Of a stretch of DNA of 38,849 nucleotides, positions 11,359-22,404 are shown piece by piece (within the stretch, counting starts at the first letter, position 1; the number at the start of each line of letters is the position of its first letter). The notes beneath the pieces are model-generated. The model made no database searches and was not told the origin of the DNA. It saw nothing but the letters and a program-made list of their open reading frames with translations. Made by a program: the position numbers and the translations under genes. Source of the DNA: Apostichopus parvimensis (lineage: Eukaryota; Echinodermata; Holothuroidea; Aspidochirotida; Stichopodidae); contig KN892314.1 in NCBI GenBank assembly GCA_000934455.1, positions 1 through 38,849 on the forward strand. Direction: 5' to 3'.

Positions 11359-12718
11359 ACCCAGTGCAACCCTGCTATATGTACCTAACATCACATGACA
11401 ATATGAGCCATAAGACTTATTTCTCAAGTCAAACCTTTTTGAAATTTTCCAGTTTGCCTTTAAACGTGATTTAAATAGTGAAATGGAAAAGTGGTGGTGA
11501 GTTGGTGATATGTTGAGGAGTGAATCAAATCCTAATATATTTCACTTGGCTGCAAATTAAGTCTCTTACCGGTGAGAAAGGAGGACCAGAGACGTCTCCT
11601 ACCAAGTTTTGGTAAACTACAAGTGCCCTGTCCTTTAGTTAATTGCAAGGAATTCATACAGTATTAAGTTTTGCAGGAACTGTTGTGGTGTGCCCCCCTC
11701 TCCCTCTCCTCCCTCCCCCAGTCCCCCCCTCCCTCGCTTTTGATTGTTCACCTGAGCTTACATTATCTTTGCAGACTTTATGGTGATTGTATACAGGATA
11801 TTGGTTTACAATACTTTCACCGTGCATCCATCATAAAGTATCCATCCTACTGTTAGCCTAAATCTTTTAGGGGGAAATGGCTTTCAAAATATCAGCATGT
11901 AACTTTGAGACTTGGTTTTAAACATGCTTTAATATCAAACATTGTCCTTGCCTCAGAAAATCTTCAAGGATAATTTCGGTTGTACCTTATAAGTACATTT
12001 AATCAATGCAAATGGATAAATGCTTAGAAATCAGCTGTCCCTGTAAATATGGTCAACATATAGAGCAGGATGAAAGGTAATTATTATATGGCAACTTTCA
12101 GGACAGGTGGTGTTCCAACAGGTGTTAACTTTATGAGGTTGTAATTATTATATTGTGTATTGCTTATTTGGCTTTTGAGACCATAAAAACAAACTGATTT
12201 TTTGCCACCGAAAAAAAAGAAAGTGTTTTTAATTAACTTTAATTGGTAGCCTTAACTGTTGGCAAGCATACATTTACTAACTGCACCCACTAGTCAGTCA
12301 TATTTCCTGGAAGAAATGTTTGCTTTTTTCGTCATTTTGTGATTGCAGTTAATCTCACAGGTTATTGAACGGTAATCATTTATTAATCAGAGCGACTTTT
12401 ATGGGCCAATAGCTGTATAACCCACCAGTACGGTGTTTACATTGACTGTTAAATGGTAACTCTTTGTACAGTGTCTGTGAATCATTGTTATCATTCAGGG
12501 ATTATATTATAATGCAAGGTGGATTAAGCAGACACCTGCTTTTGGGATGACTGAATTACAATTTTACCAATTTTTTTCAGGTTTTGGTTGAAACCCTCAG
12601 TTCTTAGATTTTTTTTTTTTTTTGAACCCTCAATTTTTTCCAATTGTCTTCATTTGTTTGTTTCAAAATATTCAGTTAACAAGAAAGAGAAGTCAATTTC
12701 TGTTGTATTGACAATGGA

Positions 12719-12838
12719 CCCCTTTAAAAGCACTTGGCTATATGCACTACTTTAAAAGCAGTTGGTTAGGTATATAGCATCCCTTTAAGGCTCAGTTGGT
12801 TAAAGCATCCCTTTAAAAGACAGTTGCTTACAGCATAT
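12719..12838 (+). repeat. Degenerate tandem repeat, about 28-37 bp units
   Basis: Four imperfect units each begin with a variant of CCCTTTAAAAG, followed by CAGTTGGTTA-like sequence and a GCAT end. Unit length varies, suggesting old slippage. Confidence 0.7.
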
Positions 12839-12933
12839 TTATTAATTCATCGTGTTTCACACCATATATACGATTCACTCACATTTTAAGTAACTAGTGC
12901 AACGGCCCATACGAATCCTACTGTGAAGTGAAG

Positions 12934-12968
12934 TATATAAAAGATACGATTAATAGCTGGTAATCAGT
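12934..12968 (+). promoter_or_regulatory. TATA box plus initiator, candidate core promoter
   Basis: TATATAAAAG at 12934-12943 is a near-ideal TATA box. An initiator-like TCAGTC follows at 12964-12969, with its A at 12966, 32 bp after the first T of the TATA box, which is the expected spacing. No DPE was seen. The first ATG downstream is at 13023. In AT-rich DNA such pairs arise by chance, so this stays tentative. Confidence 0.3.
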
Positions 12969-13022
12969 CCACACAGTTAAGAACGGTGACTGGTACATAC
13001 CTCATTTTGATCATTTTATTTC

Positions 13023-13253
13023 ATGTGTAAAGGCTACAATTTTGGTACATCAGCTAGCAAGGAGAAAGGATGTGTGTTTTTCGAAGTAATATGTAGACAT
13101 GCCCAAGACTTTTCAATTGTTTATGATATAGATATATCTATATGGATATATCATTTACAATATACTATGATGTTTGCTCTCAAGTACTGTATGTTTGATT
13201 GGCAGCCTGTGATCATTGTACACGGCAAGACCGATCCCAGCCGCTCGGTGTAG
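13023..13253 (+). CDS. Hypothetical 76-aa ORF downstream of the TATA/Inr site
   Basis: This is the first ATG after the predicted start site at 12966, giving a 57-nt leader. The 76-residue product starts MCKGYNFGTSASKEKG and is rich in Ile, Tyr and Cys in its second half; I recognise no domain. The context of the ATG is poor (TTTC before it, T after). No clear poly(A) signal or splice donor closes the unit. It is listed only because of the well-spaced promoter elements upstream; it may be noise, or part of an unspliced 5' leader. Confidence 0.15.
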   Translation: MCKGYNFGTSASKEKGCVFFEVICRHAQDFSIVYDIDISIWIYHLQYTMMFALKYCMFDWQPVIIVHGKTDPSRSV

Positions 13254-14546
13254 AGGCAGAAAACATGTAGGATCATGAAAATAATATTACTCAACGACTT
13301 TCATGTGAAACGAAAGCAAGTGGTATCAGCCAGTCAAACTACGAAAAGAGTTAGATCCCCACAGCTGAATGAATACTTGCTCCTCTGTGATACTGCTTAC
13401 CTTTAATAGTAATCATCAACATGTGTTTAACTATTAGTCACAGTTTAATATTTCATACTGCTCTGGGAGAATTATGACTTCTTCGTCAGTGTGGTCGTCG
13501 TCATCATATATCATGTGTGAGTCTTGGGGGAATATGGTTCTGTATATATAGATATGATATGGACACTCACAGCAAGACCTGTAAAGTTAGGTATATATTG
13601 TGTGATTATTAATACGTGTAGTCTCATGTGCTCTTTATGATAGACAGTTCAAAGTTGGAGCCCAATTTTTTTTTTTTTAAATTTTGTCTCTATCTCTCTC
13701 TTGAACAGCTTATTTGTTAACTCCTGGATCATTAAATATGAATAGTTACAAGAAATTGATGTACCAAGGCGAAAAATGATTAAGTACAGAAATGGAAGGG
13801 AGGTGGGGGAGGGGAGGGGTTGGGGAAGGGAATTGGTTTCAATAGCAAAACAATGTCGATTCTGAAATTCGAACAAACTTGGTATGCTGCAATACTTTTA
13901 GTAGACTTAGAGAGACGGTCAATCTGTTTAGCCATTGGCCTGAGCTGTGTAATAGATTTTATTGTTTATTTCTATGATTAAGACTAAAAACGGGTGGTAT
14001 TTTTTTGTTTTTTGTTTGTTTGTGGCACTGATGTCATAAAATACTGATCATTCCTCAAGTTCTGCTGTTCTTCCTGCACCTCGTTTCTCAAGTTTAAATT
14101 TGGAAATATTCACTGCATCTTGCATCTTTAACGTTCAAATAGGAAATGCATGTTTGTGACCATCTGGTGGGTGGTAAGCAAAGTCTAAAACTAGCAACCA
14201 TAAAATTTGTATAGGTATAGGTAATAAATTGAGTCAGAAATTGTCGTTACTGAGAGAAACAAGAATTTACTTGACTCTTCACTTCTGTGTCTCGTCCCAA
14301 CAAGGTTATAAGGACTAGAGAGCTTTGCTAAATATAAGTTAAATATATTAAGGCACCATTTACAAATGAGAGACATTGCCCTGAAAGCGCTAATGTTATT
14401 TTTTATTATCCAACAAGATTGCTCTGAACATTTCCATTCTTCTGTTAATATCTAAATGTTTCATTGAGGCAAGGAGCGTTACAGTATTCCTGGAATTGTT
14501 ATTGCTTAAGATGGTTAAAGTTATAGTCAGTAATTGTTGCACAATA

Positions 14547-14700
14547 TAGTTGCCTTGAACAGGTTTTCACTACAGTACTATGAAAACTACAAATGAGACT
14601 TGTAGTGACTCTCATATTGTAGGATGTAGTTGCCTTGAACAGGTTTTTCACTGCAGTACTATGATAACTACAAATGAGATGTGTCGTGACCCATATTCTA
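14547..14700 (+). repeat. 80-bp tandem duplication
   Basis: TGCCTTGAACAGGTTTT occurs at 14551 and again at 14631. The copies continue through CAGTACTATG and CTACAAATGAGA with scattered substitutions and a one-base length change. Confidence 0.88.
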
Positions 14701-15221
14701 TAATAGTTTACACCTGCACTCCTGCTTGCCTATCGTACTGAATTCTCAAAATTGTACTCATGCTGTTTTTACCTCATGGTGTTGTACCTCGCACTGTACT
14801 CACGCTGTTATATACTTGTACCTGGAGTCTGCAACATATTGCCCTCCCAGTTCGCTAGACAAAGTATACCTTATTTATGCACATAATTTAGACTCATAAT
14901 TTCCTAAATATTATATTATTTCAAAAAATATTTTCTCTGTTAAATCAAAAAGGGATTGTTTACCGAACGTGATACATTAAGGTTTTCACCTGCTTGAAGA
15001 AGACATTTTCTCTGTGGACAGCTTACGTTTTGATAGAGCACCAACATTTGATGCTCAACTCTCTTACAGGTCTCTCATTTACGACTATTTCAAGCGACCA
15101 ATTTTTTTCTGACTTTTTTTTATTCTTTTCTTTTTTTCAATGGTTTCAATTCTACCCTTTGAAGTCTTCATACAATACTTGTTGAATTTCTAACAGTAGA
15201 ATAAAAATGTGATCTGTAATA

Positions 15222-15330
15222 TAAATACATGATATTGATATTTGTTTTCTACTGCCCAGGCAAACTTCGAATAGAAGTAAATACATGATATTGATGTTTG
15301 TTTTCTACTGTTCAGGCAACTTCAAATAGA
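15222..15330 (+). repeat. 56-bp tandem duplication
   Basis: TAAATACATGATATTGAT occurs at 15222 and 15278. Both copies continue with TTTGTTTTCTACTG and a CAGGCAA block, with a few substitutions and a one-base indel. Confidence 0.88.
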
Positions 15331-15907
15331 CATGGGTTCTCTGCTCTTTGAAATATTCTTTGCATAGTCTATAGAATTATTATTTTCATTCTTCTATTCA
15401 GAATGAATCCCTTGAATGCACTGTTTGAAATCTGTGTAAATATTGGATATCCATCCACCCTCAGATCTGATACAGCTTGTTGATACCTGTTAACTAGCAA
15501 GCCATTAATTTTCTACATTATCCATGAATAATTCCATGTCTTGTTTGGATTATGTATGACCGTATTAGCGTAAGGCATGAACATGCCAGGAAAAGTCAAG
15601 CTGTCACTTGAGTGGCTATAACATATAAATATATGGTACATGTACAGCACCTTACAATACTTGTATTGAGATGGGTTTTATTCATAACCAGTTTCTAAAA
15701 TACAGGTATCACAATTTAACTGTAAAAACTGCTTGTGTTTAAACCCTTAACCATGAACCTTTGGACGTGTTTGAGAGATGATACCTGAATAGTTGATGAA
15801 ATAATAATCTTAGATGTTGTGTAGTAATAAGGATCCCTTACGGTTGGTTGCATCAGCGCTAGGAGGTGACGAAGTCCTGAGAGACAGGGCGCTACTACTA
15901 TGACCTT

Positions 15908-15947
15908 TATATAAAAGTCAGGTAGGATTTGAATTAGGCCATCAGTT
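15908..15947 (+). promoter_or_regulatory. Second TATA plus initiator-like site
   Basis: TATATAAAAG at 15908-15917 is the same 10-mer as at 12934. TCAGTT follows at 15942 with its A at 15944, 36 bp from the TATA start, slightly longer than usual. Only short frames follow (the ATG near 15971 meets a stop after six codons). Weak candidate. Confidence 0.15.
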
Positions 15948-17353
15948 AATATCATAGCAGCGAGTCAGTCATGAAATCAGCTAGAACATGAGCTAGGTTG
16001 TGTGTTGTATTAAGTTAATTACGTTGGACAGGCAAAACTGCTATGTATGCATGCATGCTTTGAAAAATATATCATGCCAGATCACAGTGTAACTTTTTTG
16101 TTATGCTAAACATTGCAAGAAATACCTTTTTCATGAGGTTGAGTTTCTCTGAATTATTCCCAGACATTGCGATGGTCACATCACACTTATCAACAGAGGG
16201 AGAAAGATCACAGGAGGTGGCATGTTGCTCCCAATATTTGCAAAAGGCAGCTTCCGTTCTTTAATACAGTGGCAGTATATCTCCTTTTGGGAATATAAAG
16301 TACTCTGTTTACATTCTTGTAACAATTTTGTAGAGGCCATTTTGATGTAACAACAGTTGCCATTATTATTTACAAAAGTGTCTTTTCATTGGTAAATTAA
16401 AACAAGGTTGGAATTAAGTGAAGTGCTCTGTTGTTGAAACACATTCAAATAGTTGCATTTGTGGTATGAGGTCAACTTGTGGTAGATCTGGAAGGAAGAG
16501 GGTAGTATACCTAAAGATGGGTTGTTGGGGTAGCAGTTGCATGTCCTCATTGCCAATCAAACTTTTCTAACTCAACCCCCAACCCTTCCCCCTCCCCATC
16601 CCCCCGCCCACCCACATAAAAAACTTGAATCCTCTGCTGTCCCAGGAATTAAAATGGGCTACATCAGACAGATAATATATAGAGACAATATATACATCCT
16701 GCTTTTATGGGTCAATAAAATACCTGTCAATGGTTGGCAATTAGTTACCATTATTTGAATTTCTAGCACATTGAGATGGGGGTAATACTCAGGCTGATCA
16801 TCACAGCTGCTGGATTTTTCACAAAACAGGGTTTGCTCTCTTACAGATAACACATAATTACACATTAAAACGTGTAAATATTGCCATCTTATGGCATTAT
16901 CGCTGCAACACAAACATGTATGCTTACATTTCTAAAGAATGGCTGTTCAAACAAATTTTGTCAATCCATATATCTTACATTAGGCCTGCCACACCACAGT
17001 TGTACCAATCACAGTTCTTTGGAGATCTTCAGAACAGAGAAATTTATAATTAATTCCTAACGGCTTAATTACTGAGGGGTGTTTCTTTCTTTGTCTCATT
17101 TCTTTCCACCTTGGGTTTTTAGTTTTATGTGGGTTTTTGTTTTTGTCAAGGAAAAACATTCAATGAGTCCATTGGATATTTCATTTCAGTTTTCACCTTT
17201 ACTGTTAAAAAGATATATGTTGCAAGTTGTGGTGAAGTAGGCCAGTATGTGAAGGGTGATGTTATACACTACTGTACAAGAGCTGTTTACTATTACAAAT
17301 AGTTTCTTGTTTTCTTGTCTGTTTGTTTTTCTCCTGGCTCTTGTCACATTCAG

Positions 17354-17467
17354 TTTGCACAAGGGATGGTCAAAGATTCCCTCTGTCACCTCAAGTGGTT
17401 TGGGGAAAAAAAACTAGTCAAAGGTGATGGTGCATTTATCCATGATATACCGGATGAAAGGTCCTCA
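17354..17467 (+). CDS. Candidate internal exon of unknown protein
   Basis: A long pyrimidine-rich tract ends in CACATTCAG at 17353, a good 3' splice site. The next 114 nt are open in phase 0 and code a charged, plausible peptide (FAQGMVKDSLCHLKWFGEKK, then a GDGAFIHDIPDERSS stretch). GTAAAT follows at 17468 as a weaker donor. The frame closes soon after in the presumed intron. Both ends are phase 0, whereas the large exon at 21071 needs an upstream exon ending in phase 2, so it cannot join that exon directly. I recognise no family. It could be an exon of another isoform, a transposon remnant or chance. Confidence 0.22.
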
Positions 17468-17502
17468 GTAAATGTTCAAAAATATGTTGGAATGAACTAA
17501 AA

Positions 17503-17935
17503 AAGGGATATTCTGGAAGCTGAATTTGATTACTTCATAAAGTTAATATAAGCAACTTTTCTGCATTCGTAGGTCAAAACCATATTCCTCATCAGGTTTG
17601 ACGAAGATATGAATTTCTTTTTAAATTTGATGGGGTATTTTATGAATGCATGCATCTGGCAATTACAGAGTGAATGATGTCATCATGGCAATTAAGCTGA
17701 AATTCGGGTTTTATATTCTTTCTCCTTTATAATATTTAACTCACTTATCATCGACAGAGGGGAAAAATTTAGACTGTTGATGAAATTCTAAATACAGAGA
17801 ACCTTGCCAACTTTGCCAACATTCTCCAAATGTATGAGAAATAAAGGATAAATTGGAAAAGAAGAATATGATATTTAAAATTAAAGCTTGTGAAGAACAT
17901 TTATAGTGATGACATCACAGGTAGACCACCTAGTG
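17503..17935. repeat. Probable dispersed repeat with TGATGWCATCA palindromes
   Basis: Contains TGATGTCATCA near 17675 and TGATGACATCA near 17909, separated by AT-rich text including a TCAAAACCATATTCCTCATC block. I recall similar non-coding interspersed repeats from invertebrate deuterostomes. No other copy lies in the window, so this rests on memory of style. Confidence 0.3.
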
Positions 17936-18206
17936 TGATCCAGTCTCTGGAATAGGAGGCTCTAGCCAGTCAATAGATATAACCATATCTCCAGATGATT
18001 CAGGCAGTGTGCAGTATTTTTCTCTCCCATATATATATGTACTGTTTATTCAATAACCACTGTCTGTAGCCACTGGAATAACCATTTTAGCAGGGTGACA
18101 TATTCATAGCAAGTGTTAAACAGAGTTGATAGCATAGTTCACATGTTACCTCATTCTGTAGCTCAGAAAATGTCCATTGCATAACAGCTGGTTGTCTATT
18201 TGGATG

Positions 18207-18262
18207 GAGTGAGGGAGGGAGGAATTGGAGGAGAGGGGGGGGGAGGGAGGGGAGGAAAGGAA
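18207..18262 (+). repeat. G-rich purine tract
   Basis: A block of GGGAGGGAGG-type sequence with a run of nine or more G, able in principle to form a G-quadruplex on this strand. Most other such tracts in the window have the C-rich strand on top. Confidence 0.85.
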
Positions 18263-19375
18263 TGGAAGAAGTCATGCATGTACATTTTTACCTCATGGTT
18301 GTCACTTTAATGAGAATACATATTCCACATGCAGATGGGTGCATGTTAAAGTACAAGCTCCAACAATCGATAATTGTTAGTGACAGGAGATGTAGATATG
18401 ATGAACACAAATAACTGTGGAAAATCATATTGCACTATAAACCCAATTCCTGTAGATCTCTGATGTTCAGATCTTAGCCATGAGTATATATACATATACT
18501 GTGGACAACAATATTTATCCTTTAGACATGTAGATTAATTGACAACAATTGAGAAAGCCTGCCAAAAGGAAAACCCCCTTCCGAACCCCAAAACCCGCCA
18601 AAAAAAACTTTTTTTTTCTATATCTTATTCATTTGATAACTCAGTTTACTGTGTGAAACTGTCTGCATGCACATGTATGTGAGGAATAATTGCACAAGTT
18701 TATGGTTAATATGGTACTTTCGTCGTAGGCACTGTTGATTAAGTTGGTTTGGGTAACATATATTTAACACAGCTGTTGTCGGTTCTATGAGGAACTTTGC
18801 ATGGGAAAAGGGGAACTCGCAATCTAGCCAGTACTGTATATATACAACTGTACGCTCTCATGCATTATATACTTTTTAAGATATATGCTGGTTGTGATAC
18901 GTTAATTTTTATGGTCATGGAATACTTTAAAAAGCATTTCCAGATGTAACTAGAGGCACTCTCATGTAAAAAGCTTGGCATTTCACAGTGTACAAAGCAT
19001 TGTACGTGTCACACCATTGGTTCATATTCGGCATTACTTTGCCAGAAGGATTTAAAGCAGCACCTTAAAAATGCATTTGATGTCCACACAGGGATCTTGC
19101 ACGGGATGGAGAGGAGAGGTGTAGATATACAGAAGTTGTTTTTAGTTGAGGCGAAGACGACAACATGATGAGGCTAAAACTATGTGTATGGGATCAGTAT
19201 AAATATGAAACTGGTCATCCGAGATGACCTAAATCAGCGTTGGAGGTCTTCCGGGGAAAAACTGAAACAATGAATTGCTTTAACCTTCCATCAACTTTGG
19301 AGATGCCTGAAATAAAAACCAAACTAGTGGAAGGTGTATTATCCACCCGAGGGTCAGCTTTACTGGCCCAAAGCT

Positions 19376-19522
19376 GGTGTTCTTTTCACCGAACCTACCT
19401 ATATCTCCTACTGTGTACATATTGGTGTTCTATTCACCAAACCTACACATCTATCCTACCATGTACATATTGGTGTTCTATTCACCAAACCTACACATCT
19501 CTCCTACAGTGTACATATTGGT
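19376..19522 (+). repeat. 48-bp tandem repeat, three copies, open in two frames
   Basis: Units start at 19376, 19424 and 19472 (GGTGTTCT, TTCACC, AACCTAC, then GTACATATT). The period is 16 codons, so two overlapping frames (19240-19557 and 19334-19579) both read a 16-residue repeat, for example CSIHQTYTSILPCTYW. I see no signal peptide, no splice evidence and no known domain, so it is listed as a repeat and not as a gene. Confidence 0.9.
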
Positions 19523-20039
19523 CATTTAACTTTTGTTATTTTGCAACCAAATTTTGATGTTTGGACAACCAAAATGTAAGATGTGGTTATCTGGGGTATA
19601 ACCAGACAAAAATCCTTCAGACCATTTGTCCCGATGGTGTTGATTTGACAATCTTTGCAGATTTGAAGTGGAGGTTATGTTTATATAAATTTTGGTGAGA
19701 GTAATATATGTAGATAAGAAGTTAAAATCTGAATGCCATTTACAACGGCACTCAGATAACTTTTTTCTGTACCTATGATATCCAAGAATATAAAGGCTTC
19801 AATTCAGGATTAATATTACTAATTCTTTGCAACGACAACAAAAATTACCGTCGTTAGACCGTGATGCACTGATATGCAAAATAGCCAGGTAGGTAATACA
19901 CAATTGTGAAAGTTTGTAAAAAGACGACCTTGATACTTTGGAAATTAATCAACCTTGAGTTTATTAACCAAAATTAATAAACGTTAAGTTGCTACGTATA
20001 GATGCAGACTGAAAGTAGTGAGTTTAATACAGTTTTGGT

Positions 20040-20385
20040 TGAAGCATCGAGACAAGAGAAGTAGTGAGCTATGAATTGAGAAATCACTCCTCGTTAAGAC
20101 ATCATTTCGGCGATTATCTCGATGTCTCATCCTCTCTCCGTCAATGATCCAAACATCCAAGATCAAAGTCTCTTTGTCCGTGCATGCCAAGTCTCTCTCA
20201 GTGGTCGAGATATTCAGCCTGGTCGTCAATGACCACAGGGTGTAGATCGAGTGTGCTCTGTTAAGATTACAGATCGGGAGGATTTTGTAGTTAGAGAAAT
20301 CCGCTCGGGTTTTATTGATTATTCGCGAGGGGAGTCGGTGATTTTTCACTGGGATTTTTGATAGGAAGTCATTGATCACCTAGAA
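20040..20385. other. CpG-enriched segment upstream of the large exon
   Basis: CpG dinucleotides are clearly denser than in the flanking AT-rich DNA (repeated TCGAG, TCGGC, GTCGTC and CGCGAG). A 131-codon frame runs on the minus strand (20379-19984) with no recognisable domain. The segment could be an unmethylated promoter-like or conserved element about 700 bp before the first confident coding exon. No donor of the right phase was found. Confidence 0.25.
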
Positions 20386-20947
20386 AAGAAGGAATTAGAA
20401 ATTTTATTCATCATTTGGGGGGAAGTTAATGAAGCAAGCATTGGCATGCATGCATTTGTGATACAGGGAAGGTGGACTTATGTAAAGATTAGAGACAAGC
20501 TATAACGTAATTGTTTTTAACTGATGTTAGTGAAGCAACAACAAAGAAGAGACTCTATGGCTATAGACCCATTGTCAACACTAAATATGAAGACTGTCAC
20601 CCTAGAGGGCTTGTACTTCAAACTTCAAATCCACACTCTGTTTGACTCGATTACAAGAGACATCAAATTTTACAGTAACCACCCTGATACAGCTAGGTCA
20701 ACCTAGCAGGGAAACGCTTTTAATCCATACCAGTATTTGTTCTGAACTTTGATCAATAAAGGAAAAAACTCATCCACTTGTTATATCCCGGCCCTCCTCC
20801 CCCCCCCTGTCCTTCCCCCACATCTTCTTTTGTTCACTACTTATCCTGTCCATGTATGCATATTTTTTTCTTCTTCCACACCCCTTTTGTTTCCTTGCTT
20901 CCTTTCCCCATGACTTAACCAAGTGTATTGGCAATTAACATAGGAGA

Positions 20948-21012
20948 ACATTGGTACATGACAACATTGATACATAAAGTTGGTACATGACAACATTGGT
21001 ACATGACAAGTT
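20948..21012 (+). repeat. Short tandem repeat near the large exon's acceptor
   Basis: Three copies of TTGGTACATGACAA and related text (ACATTGATACAT), ending about 60 bp before the splice acceptor of the large exon. Confidence 0.85.
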
Positions 21013-21070
21013 TGTTGCCAACTGCCTTGTAATTACGTATCTTTTCTTCTTTTTTTTCCGTCCGATTTAG

Positions 21071-22347
21071 AACACCACGTCAGGGCTGTATTCCATTCAA
21101 GTCACAAGGGATAAACATGCCATCAAATTGGAAGAGATCGCCAAGAAGAAAAACTCCAACAAAGGCAGATCAAGAGAAGAAATTGGCGAGGCAAGATGTG
21201 AAGGCAGCTCTCTCTACCCTCACTGAGACGGATGATACCAACTCTGTCTCGTCACAAGAAGAAGACGTTCAGTCCAAGTGCAGCAGGAGGGCCATCGTGA
21301 ACCTGCAGAAGCTACTGGACAACGTTACTGCCGAGATCCACCACGAGCAGGAAGAGAAACCTGTAGAGGGAGACGATGAAAATAAGGAAGAGGACGAAAA
21401 TAAGGAAATGGAGAAGGAACAGCCCGTGCCAAAAGTGAAAGAAAAAGAGAACATTGACAAGGAGAAGAACCTTATTGAGGAGCAATCAAACACACCAGTA
21501 CTTGAGGAGTCGGTAGGACAGAGTAGCAACGAGTCCGAGGACGTTGCTACCGATCCTCCAAGGCTGGAGAAGGAAGTACCCTACAGTCAGACCGATACCC
21601 CTCCATCCATGACATTCGATGATAGAGGAGGAGATGGAGGAGGAGAAGGAGAGGACAGTAACTCCCACATGCCCTTGCGCCAGTTGCCATCCTCCATATT
21701 GGAACAGGATGATATGGAAGACTCGCCATCGTTGATAATAGATGAGCACAGTGCCACGCCTCCAGCTGTTGCCATGGAGGAGGAGGAGGTGGAGCCTCCT
21801 AGTAGTTGTCCGACGGTAGATGCATCCATCAAGATGTCCCCTAAGCCATCGACACCCGACCTCCAGTTACCAGCCCACCTCCAAGAGGTCAGTGACCAAC
21901 TTTCCCAACAGCTGGAGGAGAGCAGGAGAGAGAGCGGACTAAACACACCGGAGGTTGCAATCAAAGAGGAAATGCCAGGTGACCCTCCTCCTGCCCCTCT
22001 TCCTCCTCCTCCTCCTCCTGCTCCTCCTGCACAGCCGCAGCCAGTCGTAACAGCTTCCTCTGAGTCGACCGCCTCAGTGTCTGCGACCCTGGCATCACAA
22101 ATGATTCCACTGAACCAAGCCATGGGGTTTCTGTGCAGCGGTAGCAGCGATAAAAACCAGGAACTCTCTGCACTGGAAGCCATCAAGAGTCTCGCTAAAC
22201 TAAACCAACCAAAGCAGCTGGCCAGAGGTCAATCCCCCACAAATGCGGTCAAATGTGAAACATTTCAGAACCCTTTCACGCAGGGGAATGGACCCCAAAC
22301 TGCGAACCCAGCTCTGCAAATGCCACCACAGCCATTGTCGCCAGCTG
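21071..22347 (+). CDS. myt1: MYT1-family protein: large acidic/proline-rich exon
   Basis: Amino-terminal regulatory region of a CCHHC zinc-finger transcription factor. The pyrimidine-rich acceptor ends GATTTAG at 21070. The exon starts on the third base of a codon and stays open for 425 full codons, ending CCAGCTG before GTAAGTC, one base into a codon. That base plus AG from the 30563 exon makes Glu and leads into the zinc finger. Counting from the first Met (21117): basic start (RSPRRKTPTK); an Asp/Glu/Lys-rich stretch at about 80-125; an acidic Gly-rich patch near 170; a proline tract at about 290-308; an Ala/Gln-rich tail. Two SUMO-consensus sites are visible (IKEE, Lys283; VKCE, Lys379). 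An acidic region ahead of the central finger pair fits vertebrate MYT1/MYT1L. Identity rests on the phase join, since this region aligns poorly between phyla. The Met need not be the start; the frame is open to the acceptor. Confidence 0.85.
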
Positions 22348-22404
22348 GTAAGTCAGTGTCTTCTTCTTCTTTTTCTTCTTTTGTCCAGCTTTTTATCTGC
22401 CCAG
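22348..22404 (+). promoter_or_regulatory. myt1: Alternative in-frame extension to a second 5' splice site
   Basis: The frame stays open past the first donor (CTG|GTAAGT at 22348) to a perfect consensus donor, CAG|GTAAGT, at 22405. The two donors are 57 nt apart, so both leave phase 1 and both join the finger exon in frame. The longer form would add 19 residues (GKSVSSSSFSSFVQLFICP). The same stretch holds a strong polypyrimidine-CAG acceptor (AG at 22387-22388), which would leave a 41-nt intron and a 16-nt exon and break the frame, so donor choice is the simpler reading. Confidence 0.45.

Larger units (their letters stand above)
1..21070. other. 5' intronic or upstream DNA, no confident exon
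   Basis: I found no recognisable protein domain, RNA gene or zinc-finger motif on either strand here. The open frames are short, mostly under 130 codons, and read like AT-rich noise or repeat sequence. The large exon at 21071 starts inside a codon, so at least one upstream coding exon must exist. None here joins it convincingly, so this is probably intron, or intron plus promoter. Repeats and candidate signals are listed separately. Outside them, the following spans show nothing I can name: 1-430, 790-2639, 3091-4009, 5250-5970, 6800-10170, 10520-12718, 13254-14546, 14700-15221, 15331-15900, 15950-17353, 17940-19375 and 19523-20040. Confidence 0.6.

Noticed and set aside
21587..22186. 199-codon minus-strand frame opposite the large exon
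   Set aside because: It mirrors the GAG, CCT and TCC-rich coding strand, giving Ser/Gly/Glu-rich low complexity. The plus frame carries the splice phases and joins the finger, so the antisense frame is a shadow.
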